From positions 1-13,114 of the forward strand of contig JAKFXP010000022.1 in NCBI GenBank assembly GCA_021731325.1: 13,114 nt of DNA, written 5' to 3'. Under the pieces are notes generated by a model, which saw only the letters and a list, made by a program, of their open reading frames with translations, was not told the DNA's origin and searched no databases. Position 1 is the stretch's first letter; the number at the start of each line of letters is the position of its first letter. The translations under genes and the position numbers were made by a program. This stretch comes from Parcubacteria group bacterium. GTDB taxonomy: Bacteria; Patescibacteriota; Minisyncoccia; Phycocordibacterales; UBA12088. This document shows, piece after piece, positions 7,723 to 12,927 of the stretch.

Positions 7723-7763
7723 TATCACCAGTAGTTCCCTCACACATACTAGGAGTAGCAATA

Positions 7764-8321
7764 ATGAATATACGCGACATCAGCACGTTGTTGAACATTC
7801 ACCATTTGGTGGTACTTGCGGTTGAAAAAGATATGCCGCTTGATACCCTGATTAGCATACAGCTGAACCAGCCTGGCGTAACGCCCGATGAGATTACACA
7901 GCTGTACTTTTGTACCGAATCAATCGAGAGTCAGAAACGCTGTCAGACAGCTCTTGATTTGGTTATTACGAGACAACTCGCGTCTGGTGAAGCCGATACT
8001 GATTTTCTTGAAAGTGTGGCGAGGGAGTATCCCTGCTCTCCTGAGGTATTGGAACGGTGTTCTGAATTGTTGGATCAGGGCATTATAGAAGAGCTTGATA
8101 GCGGCACGGTGACCCCCGCTCGGGCTGATGAGTTGTTGGACAACGCATATTCAACGCAAGTTGTGCTCCGTTGTCAGACATTGGCGGACACCCCTTATCT
8201 GCAAGCACTGCAAGACCAGAACCCTCTCTCTATTGAACGCATTGTCAGTATCTTTGAACATGCGTGGACCGAGGAGGTACGCGCCATCGCAATCAAACGC
8301 CTCCTTGCACAAGGAGAATGA
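7764..8321 (+). CDS. Unknown helical repeat protein (about five 37-39-residue repeats)
   Basis: A 185-residue acidic, Leu-rich soluble protein with no signal peptide or membrane segment; family not recognised. I see about five degenerate helical units starting near residues 2, 40, 78, 117 and 156. Shared landmarks include DISTLL / EITQLY, the RCQTAL / RCSELL / RCQTLA segment in units 2-4 (C60, C99, C137), and LDTLISIQL / LDLVITRQL. Layout and predicted helices suggest a HEAT-like or leucine-rich-variant solenoid, usually a protein-binding scaffold. The ATG at 7764 is chosen for its AGGAG eight bases upstream; an earlier ATG at 7713 overlaps the -10 element. It is the only plus-strand gene, divergent from csoR and closed by a strong terminator, so it is a single-gene unit. 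Possible CsoR influence through the shared 108-base region is inference. Confidence 0.85.
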   Translation: MNIRDISTLLNIHHLVVLAVEKDMPLDTLISIQLNQPGVTPDEITQLYFCTESIESQKRCQTALDLVITRQLASGEADTDFLESVAREYPCSPEVLERCSELLDQGIIEELDSGTVTPARADELLDNAYSTQVVLRCQTLADTPYLQALQDQNPLSIERIVSIFEHAWTEEVRAIAIKRLLAQGE

Positions 8322-8326
8322 AACTA

Positions 8327-8365
8327 CGAGCTCTATGACACTAGTGTCATAGAGCTCGCTTTTTT
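8327..8365 (+). terminator. Strong terminator after the repeat-protein gene
   Basis: Perfect 14-base arms (8327-8340 and 8345-8358) around CTAG are followed by a C and six T residues at 8360-8365, starting six bases after the UGA stop. The reverse direction lacks a good T run (TAGTTT), so it acts mainly on the plus strand, though it may also stop the cupin transcript coming from the right. Confidence 0.95.
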
Positions 8366-8404
8366 ATCAGTATGTTGTTTGTCTTCCAGCGCACTCATAC
8401 TTCA

Positions 8405-8791
8405 TCACTCACTCGTCACCCCGTCAAAATGTTCTTCAATCTCATCGGCCTTGGTTGCTTCGACAAGGCCATCTTTGTGCTCGGGGGGTGAGTACACCGT
8501 ATAGAGTTTGAGGGGCACCTCACCAGTATTAATAACATTATGCGTTGTCCCGGCGGGAATCACAAATGCCCAGTCCTTCATAACCTCACGTGCGACACCG
8601 TCAAGAACTAATTTTGCCACCCCCTCTTCAATGCGAATAAATTGGTCAAGGTGGTGTGTTTCCTCGCCAATCTCAGCTCCCGGCTCAATACTCATAACCA
8701 CCAATTGACTGTGCAGCGCAGTGTACAGCACCATACGATATGCGGTATTCTCACGAGTGACTTTTTCAATATTACCAATATATCCTTTCAT
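8405..8791 (-). CDS. Cupin-domain protein
   Basis: A 128-residue single-domain cupin with a small conserved beta barrel. The first motif is PGAEIGEETHHLDQFIRIEEG, with candidate metal ligands E44, H46/H47 and Q50 in the position usually held by Glu; the second is PAGTTHNVINTG with H84. The tail YSPPEHKDGLV is typical of a widespread, functionally unassigned cupin group sometimes annotated as mannose-6-phosphate isomerase-like. The metal site looks intact, so a dioxygenase, isomerase or small-ligand-binding role is possible, but no substrate can be named. It is the last gene of the right-hand block, convergent with the repeat-protein gene. No Shine-Dalgarno sequence is evident; a TATTAT lies 18 bases upstream of the ATG. 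Confidence 0.9.
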   Translation of the reverse strand: MKGYIGNIEKVTRENTAYRMVLYTALHSQLVVMSIEPGAEIGEETHHLDQFIRIEEGVAKLVLDGVAREVMKDWAFVIPAGTTHNVINTGEVPLKLYTVYSPPEHKDGLVEATKADEIEEHFDGVTSE

Positions 8792-8809
8792 AGTAACGGT
8801 AGTTAGCGG

Positions 8810-8821
8810 ATAATACCCCTA
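8810..8821 (-). promoter_or_regulatory. Possible cupin promoter sharing a 12-mer with the CsoR operator region
   Basis: The minus strand reads TAGGGGTATTAT, identical to the sequence from the operator centre into the csoR -10 region. Here TATTAT could be the cupin -10, leaving about 11 bases of leader. Only one arm of the CsoR palindrome is present, so CsoR binding is doubtful. Confidence 0.3.
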
Positions 8822-8845
8822 CACCCTTATTGCCGTACCTGTGCG

Positions 8846-9502
8846 CTAGTTATTACCAAGGCACATTTGTTCACACGTAAGCACATCTATTGGATTATCT
8901 TTGTTTTTCGCCTCGCATACCTCGACGCATGATTTGCAATCGTTGAACTTCTGGCTCAATACTGGCTGACAACGCTCGTCCACCTCGTCGCAGGAAGCAA
9001 ACTGTCGACATCCATCGCCCACCTGGTACATCATCGTACACATGACGGGTATTTTTGCGAACCCGCAGGTAATATCGAGTCCATGACAATTCGTAATCGT
9101 ACAGGTAGTAGCATTATCATTCGGTATCTCAATCTCACTGGGAAGTTCGGGTATCACCGGCTCAGGTATCTCTGGCGTACGCACAAGGGGAGTATCGGTT
9201 TTCCAGCCACATACCCCCACCACACACCCTGGCTGCTGCCCGGGCTTGCCACATTCGTCCGCTGAACCAATGCTCGGGACACATACGCACTCAGTATCAC
9301 TACTACACAGCTGTCCATATGATGTGTATGCCTCTGCTGTATCACTCGACATATACTGTTCGTACCGCACACCAATCACGAACCCGATGAACGGGAGTGC
9401 AATGAATAAGGCAAGTGCCAATGCCTTTGATAGGCGCGTGACTGTTGTGAAGCTTGTAGGCAATATCACTTTTGTTGGAGGTGATGACGGGGTTTCATCC
9501 AT
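8846..9502 (-). CDS. Membrane-anchored cysteine-rich extracytoplasmic protein (18 Cys)
   Basis: A 218-residue protein of unknown function. A short cytoplasmic N-terminus (1-24) is followed by one hydrophobic anchor (about 25-45) and a C-terminal region predicted to face outside. All 18 cysteines lie after the anchor in two clusters: about six in 66-98 (including CSSDTECVCVP and PGCVVGVCGW) and twelve in about 133-216. A proline/glutamate-rich spacer (PEIPEPVIPELPSEIEIP) separates them. An even cysteine number outside the membrane suggests nine disulfides, though metal binding is also possible. I recall eight-cysteine-cluster proteins in similar genomes but cannot confirm membership. It sits 54 bases before the cupin and 41 bases after the MGMT-like gene, with its own short-spaced -10. 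Confidence 0.85.
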   Translation of the reverse strand: MDETPSSPPTKVILPTSFTTVTRLSKALALALFIALPFIGFVIGVRYEQYMSSDTAEAYTSYGQLCSSDTECVCVPSIGSADECGKPGQQPGCVVGVCGWKTDTPLVRTPEIPEPVIPELPSEIEIPNDNATTCTITNCHGLDITCGFAKIPVMCTMMYQVGDGCRQFASCDEVDERCQPVLSQKFNDCKSCVEVCEAKNKDNPIDVLTCEQMCLGNN

Positions 9503-9519
9503 AGCTCATTAGTGTACCA
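9503..9519 (-). promoter_or_regulatory. Extended -10 promoter before the Cys-rich protein ATG
   Basis: TGG-TACACT on the minus strand (hexamer at 9511-9516) with eight bases to the ATG, the same layout as four other genes in the window. No Shine-Dalgarno sequence follows. Confidence 0.45.
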
Positions 9520-9543
9520 TCTGCTTTTTTCCAAGTTGTATGG

Positions 9544-9816
9544 TTATACACACATCGTCCCACCCTTTTCTTGGATAAGTATCCGCGCTTTATTTACAAC
9601 TCCTCGATTATATCCGCCCAGAGTTCCGTCACTCTTAATCACCCGATGGCACGGGATATCGGGGTCGTAATTGGTCTTTAACACCGCTCCTACCGCGCGC
9701 GCTGCAGAGGGATTGCCTGCCAGGGTTGCCACTTCTTTGTACGTCCGTGTCTCACCCAGTGGTATACCACGCACAATCTCTCGCACTCGATCCCGAAATG
9801 ATAGTGCAGACGTCAT
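9544..9816 (-). CDS. MGMT-domain DNA alkyl-transfer protein (Ogt/ATL-size)
   Basis: A 90-residue protein consisting only of the C-terminal DNA-binding domain of O6-alkylguanine-DNA alkyltransferases. It has the PCHRVI active-site motif with C56 as alkyl acceptor, the TYKEVA helix-turn-helix start (Y26), the SAARAVG recognition helix with R40 as likely arginine finger, and the closing GGYNRG loop. Because the Cys is kept (ATL proteins of the eATL type have Trp), it may really transfer alkyl groups instead of only flagging lesions; single-domain forms of this size are often annotated simply as 'MGMT family protein'. It starts five bases after the preceding gene's UAA, so the two form a small operon. 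No N-terminal RNase H-like domain is present. Confidence 0.9.
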   Translation of the reverse strand: MTSALSFRDRVREIVRGIPLGETRTYKEVATLAGNPSAARAVGAVLKTNYDPDIPCHRVIKSDGTLGGYNRGVVNKARILIQEKGGTMCV

Positions 9817-9821
9817 GTGGG

Positions 9822-10328
9822 TTATTGGGTCTTTGTGGTAGTCGTAGCGATGGTAGTGGTTGCACTCGTTGAAGATGCGGTGACCGGAACGACAGAAGGA
9901 ATCTTAGGACAATCTACCTCGCTAATACGCCACCACCCCTTTTCGTCGGTGACCAACACGACATGTCCCCGCACCTCATCAGCCACAAAGTCAACTCCCG
10001 CTCGATCTTGATTTGCGTTTATTTTTGCTTCTTTTACGGTAAAGGTAGCTGGTGCATGGTCAAGGCAGACGACCCCGTCACGACCTTGCTCATGTGCACG
10101 AGTTACCTCGCGACTAAACCCTTCAGTGACGTATACGCTCTCGGTATGTATATCACGGTCTACCGGATTGGCACCCGTTTTGAGTACGTCAATCCAATTG
10201 CCATAAAATCGCTCAACCACGGTACGTGGAGGGGTCTGTGCACGTGCATTAAGCATACCGATACCAACAATTCCTCCTAGAATAGCGAGGATAATAACGA
10301 TAAGAAATATTTTCTTTTTTGATTGCAT
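9822..10328 (-). CDS. Membrane-anchored NTF2/DUF3828-like protein
   Basis: A 168-residue protein with a basic N-terminus (MQSKKK), one anchor (about 7-28), an extracytoplasmic domain (34-141) and a Ser/Thr/Ala-rich tail of about 25 residues. The domain pattern, RTVVERFYGNWIDVL at the start, VVCLDHAP in the middle and KGWWRISEVDC at the end, resembles the DUF3828/NTF2-like cone fold; C88 and C140 could pair as a disulfide. The role is unknown; such proteins are common as anchored lipoprotein-like binding domains. It is five bases ahead of the MGMT-domain gene. The assignment rests on short motifs and could be wrong; exported membership of the envelope is more certain than the fold. Confidence 0.75.
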   Translation of the reverse strand: MQSKKKIFLIVIILAILGGIVGIGMLNARAQTPPRTVVERFYGNWIDVLKTGANPVDRDIHTESVYVTEGFSREVTRAHEQGRDGVVCLDHAPATFTVKEAKINANQDRAGVDFVADEVRGHVVLVTDEKGWWRISEVDCPKIPSVVPVTASSTSATTTIATTTTKTQ

Positions 10329-10337
10329 ATGATGGAT

Positions 10338-10354
10338 GTTATAGAGAGATTATA
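10338..10354 (-). promoter_or_regulatory. Candidate -10 elements before the NTF2-like gene
   Basis: Two candidates on the minus strand: TATAAC (10338-10343) nine bases before the ATG, and a perfect TATAAT (10349-10354) 20 bases before it. No good -35 is seen for either. The first would give a leaderless start, the second a leader of about 13 bases. Confidence 0.4.
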
Positions 10355-10368
10355 CCCTACATATATGG

Positions 10369-10410
10369 TGACGCTATCGACTACCGTTCTCTTACCTTGC
10401 GGCAGCGTCA
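10369..10410. repeat. 7-bp inverted repeat in the 94-base intergenic gap
   Basis: TGACGCT at 10369-10375 and AGCGTCA at 10404-10410 are complementary, separated by 28 bases. The pair lies between the stop of the conserved hypothetical gene and the promoter of the NTF2-like gene. No T run follows on the minus strand, so it is not a clear terminator; an operator or mRNA fold is possible. Confidence 0.35.
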
Positions 10411-10422
10411 TACCTGTGGTGG

Positions 10423-10923
10423 TTACACGCGACTATCATACGCCCAATGAAGGAGTGCTTGTCGTTGTCGGCGACGACACATCAGATCACCCGACGAGCA
10501 GTTATGGACTATCTGCGCAATGTGTCGACGCATCGCATACCATCGTTTAATTTGACGCATATCTTCTTCGGGAATACGACGACCCATGTAGTAGCGGCAG
10601 TACCACTCAAACCACCCACGAGGATCATCGGGGTATATCCATCCCTTTGCCTGCCACACGCTGAGGGGTTGACTGGCATGCACTTTAAAAAAATTGAGTG
10701 TTGGGTCAGGTGCATCGTGTGCTAGTTTTGCATGCGCAAACCAGCGTGTAGGGTACTCAGCATGTTCACCCCGAAAGTACCATCCATCAAATACTCCTGC
10801 CTCCAACATCTCTTGGGGAGTACATTGTGGACGAAAGAGTGGGTCAAATTGTTTGCCTATCGGAGCGGTGCACTGATATCGGTATTCCTTCTGCAACGAA
10901 GTATGAACCACCACTTCTCTCAT
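10423..10923 (-). CDS. Conserved hypothetical protein with WIYPDDPRGWFEWYCRYY core
   Basis: A 166-residue soluble, very aromatic and basic protein of unknown function. The strongest conserved-looking block is residues 95-116 (WIYPDDPRGWFEWYCRYYMG then RR), followed by QIKRWYAMRRHIAQI (124-138) and a basic end with RQRQALLHWAYDSR. Five cysteines (C18, C34, C109, C142, C149) are present, the last two flanking SSGDLM. I recall unnamed homologues in diverse bacteria and some eukaryotes but cannot place it in a named family. The ATG at 10923 was chosen because it lies one base after the msrAB stop (TAG-T-ATG, the same junction as csoR-copA) and gives MREVVVHTSLQ; a start 14 codons upstream would overlap msrAB. 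The basic, aromatic composition would suit nucleic-acid binding, which is only a guess. Confidence 0.8.
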   Translation of the reverse strand: MREVVVHTSLQKEYRYQCTAPIGKQFDPLFRPQCTPQEMLEAGVFDGWYFRGEHAEYPTRWFAHAKLAHDAPDPTLNFFKVHASQPLSVWQAKGWIYPDDPRGWFEWYCRYYMGRRIPEEDMRQIKRWYAMRRHIAQIVHNCSSGDLMCRRRQRQALLHWAYDSRV

Positions 10924-10924
10924 A

Positions 10925-12067
10925 CTACTCTGTACTCTGCGTAAACAGCACGAGATACGCACCATACCCCTCAGCCTCTAGTTGCTCTTTAGGTACAAAA
11001 CGTAAGGCTGCGCCATTCATGCAGTACCGTTTACCACCACGGTTAGTAGGGCCATCATCGAATACGTGCCCGAGGTGAGAATCGGCGCACGTTGAACGCA
11101 CTTCCGTGCGCGTAGAGAATAGTTTTTTATCCTCATGTAACGTCACGCGCTCGGTAGCAATGGGTTGCACAAACGAGGGCCAGCCGGTACCTGAATCATA
11201 CTTATCGTTTGAAGAAAAGAGTGGCTCACCTGAGACGATGTCAACATACAACCCCTCTGCTTTGTTGGTATCATATTCATTCGTAAATGGTCGCTCAGTC
11301 CCCTCCTCTTGCGTCACCTCGTACTGGATGGGCGTAAGCATAGCACGCAGTTCTTCGTCAGAAGGTTTGGTGCAGGTGTTCCAGTCTTTCCCGTTTGCGG
11401 CTGAGGTGGTGTCCATAATTTTATTTTGATACTTGGTAATGTACGCATCGCGACCTGATGCATTGCGATAGTAGCCATACCGTAGCGGATTCTTATGTGC
11501 ATAATCCTGATGGTACTCCTCAGCAGGCCAAAACTGCACGCGGGATATACGTGCAATCGCGAGGGGTTTGTCGAATACTTGCTCCGCCTCAACACGAGAC
11601 AATACCTGTTCTGCTTCGCGCTTTTCATCTTCCGATGCGTAGTAGATGGCAGGCGCGTAGGCAATACCCCGATCATTGAACGATCCTGTCCCATCGGTAG
11701 GGTCGCTATGTGCGAGAAGATGCTCGACAAGTCGGGTATACGTTACTTTGGTCGAATCGTACGTCACCTCAACCACCTCGCGATGTCCCCCTGTTATGTA
11801 CGTGTCATATGTTGGCTGATCGGAGGTACCTCCTGCGTACCCAGACACCACACCGACCACGCCGGGCACCTTCTCAAAATCTGCTTCGACACACCAAAAA
11901 CATCCACCCGCAAATAGGCCAGTTTTTGTACTCGATGCATTCACTGATGTCGCAGCGAGTGGTCTCGGTGATTGAGGCGACTCCTCAAAACGACCAACCA
12001 TAAAAACTCCGAGTAAGATAGCTCCGAGAACGCCGAACCCTATACGTATCGTTTGATTTACTGCCAT
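10925..12067 (-). CDS. msrAB: Membrane-anchored MsrA-MsrB fusion, methionine sulfoxide reductase
   Basis: A 380-residue bifunctional repair enzyme reducing both methionine sulfoxide isomers. Residues 8-25 form one membrane anchor, placing both domains outside the cytoplasm. MsrA (about 49-215) has GGCFWCVE with catalytic C56, plus the EEYHQDY motif. MsrB (about 235-375) has SGTGWPSF, ADSHLGHVFDDGP and RYCMN with catalytic C349. The two CxxC pairs that bind structural zinc in many MsrBs are absent. The usual resolving cysteine in SGCGWPSF is replaced by Thr, but C327 in RSTCADSHLG could do that job. Its start overlaps the MerT-like gene by ten bases, and the next gene begins one base after its stop. 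Reducing power outside the membrane would normally come from a DsbD/CcdA-like partner; the TauE/DsbD_2-like protein in the copper operon is a conceivable but unproved source. Confidence 0.95.
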   Translation of the reverse strand: MAVNQTIRIGFGVLGAILLGVFMVGRFEESPQSPRPLAATSVNASSTKTGLFAGGCFWCVEADFEKVPGVVGVVSGYAGGTSDQPTYDTYITGGHREVVEVTYDSTKVTYTRLVEHLLAHSDPTDGTGSFNDRGIAYAPAIYYASEDEKREAEQVLSRVEAEQVFDKPLAIARISRVQFWPAEEYHQDYAHKNPLRYGYYRNASGRDAYITKYQNKIMDTTSAANGKDWNTCTKPSDEELRAMLTPIQYEVTQEEGTERPFTNEYDTNKAEGLYVDIVSGEPLFSSNDKYDSGTGWPSFVQPIATERVTLHEDKKLFSTRTEVRSTCADSHLGHVFDDGPTNRGGKRYCMNGAALRFVPKEQLEAEGYGAYLVLFTQSTE

Positions 12068-12426
12068 ACTGCAAGCCAGACCCCTATATAATGTACGACG
12101 ACATACAAAAAGAATAGGTATCCTACTACTCCTGCGACAAGCGCTAGTACGACGGTATTAATGATTTCATTTCGCCTCCGCACCGCCTCGTCGAGGGTGC
12201 AGATGTTCTTCGTGCGACGCAGATAGAGTGTGAGCGACACGGCGAGCGCTGCAAGCCCCGCCCCACGAAAGTACCATTTGTACTCACCGTAGAGCGTATC
12301 TGCAAGTGAAGAGGCGACACCCACCGTGCCGAGACCTAACAAGACCACGATTATTGGGGATAGACAGCACAATGACGCAATCAAAACCGGCAATGAGCTT
12401 ATTTTGAGAAGTTCTTTAATCTGCAT
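12058..12426 (-). CDS. MerT-like small membrane protein, putative metal transporter
   Basis: A 122-residue protein with about three membrane helices (10-35, 52-70, 90-118). The first helix holds the vicinal pair C20-C21 in SLCCLSPIIVVLLGLG, the pattern and position of the mercury-binding CC of MerT; C76 lies in the loop after helix two (NICTLDEA), near where MerT has a second cysteine site. MerT carries Hg(II) inward, but no merA, merP or merR is seen, so another soft metal or thiol is equally likely. It overlaps msrAB by ten bases and starts six bases after the DUF1761 gene stop, with GAGGG just before the ATG, so translation is probably coupled along the operon. Confidence is higher for the MerT-like fold than for mercury as substrate. 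Confidence 0.72.
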   Translation of the reverse strand: MQIKELLKISSLPVLIASLCCLSPIIVVLLGLGTVGVASSLADTLYGEYKWYFRGAGLAALAVSLTLYLRRTKNICTLDEAVRRRNEIINTVVLALVAGVVGYLFFLYVVVHYIGVWLAVWQ

Positions 12427-12432
12427 ACCCTC

Positions 12433-12849
12433 TTAACGCCAGACCCCGAGAATAACCCCAAACAGTACAAAGAGTACGAGCTGGTATCCCGCTTGTATAA
12501 GAAACCGAGTCCAGGCCTCTTTTTTGGTGTAATTATTCCACATCACTGTTCCGGCGATAATAGGTATCACAAATGCACCGTATATCCAAAGCGACGTTTC
12601 GATACCACTCGCTTCTTTCCACCCATTGATGAAGTGCGCGAGCACATACACTTGAAACAGAGTGAAGAGAAACTGCACGAGGTACAGGGGTGCTGCTTTT
12701 TTTTGCATCTCCTTAATTTTTTCCAGATCATCGGGGTCTGAACCAATAAGTCTAGCCCACGTGCGCCCAAACAGTGGCCCGTACCACACGCCACCAATCA
12801 CCATCGAGAGGATTGCGCAACCAATAATCGCAAGATAATTTAGTTCCAT
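12433..12849 (-). CDS. DUF1761 family integral membrane protein
   Basis: A 138-residue protein with four predicted membrane helices and a short charged cytoplasmic loop (about 38-50, DPDDLEKIKEMQKK). The opening MELNYLAIIGCAILSMVIGGVWYGPLFGRTW-like pattern (NYLAI, GGVWYGPLFG, then TW) and WNNYTKKEAW near residue 105 fit DUF1761, a family of unknown function. The ATG at 12849 was chosen because this family begins with an N-Y-L-A helix; upstream in-frame starts at 12885 and 12927 add a hydrophilic, non-conserved leader. TATAAT lies 12 bases upstream. It is followed after six bases by the MerT-like gene and so heads a four-gene operon with msrAB and the conserved hypothetical protein. Confidence 0.85.
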   Translation of the reverse strand: MELNYLAIIGCAILSMVIGGVWYGPLFGRTWARLIGSDPDDLEKIKEMQKKAAPLYLVQFLFTLFQVYVLAHFINGWKEASGIETSLWIYGAFVIPIIAGTVMWNNYTKKEAWTRFLIQAGYQLVLFVLFGVILGVWR

Positions 12850-12861
12850 ACGAATATAGTT

Positions 12862-12867
12862 ATTATA
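12862..12867 (-). promoter_or_regulatory. -10 element of the DUF1761-msrAB operon
   Basis: A perfect TATAAT on the minus strand, 12 bases before the chosen ATG, implying a leader of about five bases and no room for a Shine-Dalgarno site. A GGTAC/GTACC inverted repeat lies just upstream (12874-12890). No convincing -35 is seen. Confidence 0.5.
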
Positions 12868-12927
12868 AATACTAGGTACCCTCATAGTACCCCCGCGCAC
12901 AAAAAATAGATAGCGAACGGGTGTCAA

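Noticed and set aside
7713..7766. Earlier ATG at 7713 for the repeat protein
   Set aside because: It overlaps the -10 element TATATA and has no SD; 7764 has AGGAG at good spacing.
12058..12426. Mercury resistance operon
   Set aside because: Only a MerT-like protein is present; no MerA, MerP or MerR features are nearby.
12899..12927. TTGACA on the minus strand at 12922-12927 as a -35 element
   Set aside because: At 16-18 bases spacing there is only a T/G run, with no -10 match; it is also over 50 bases from the better TATAAT.
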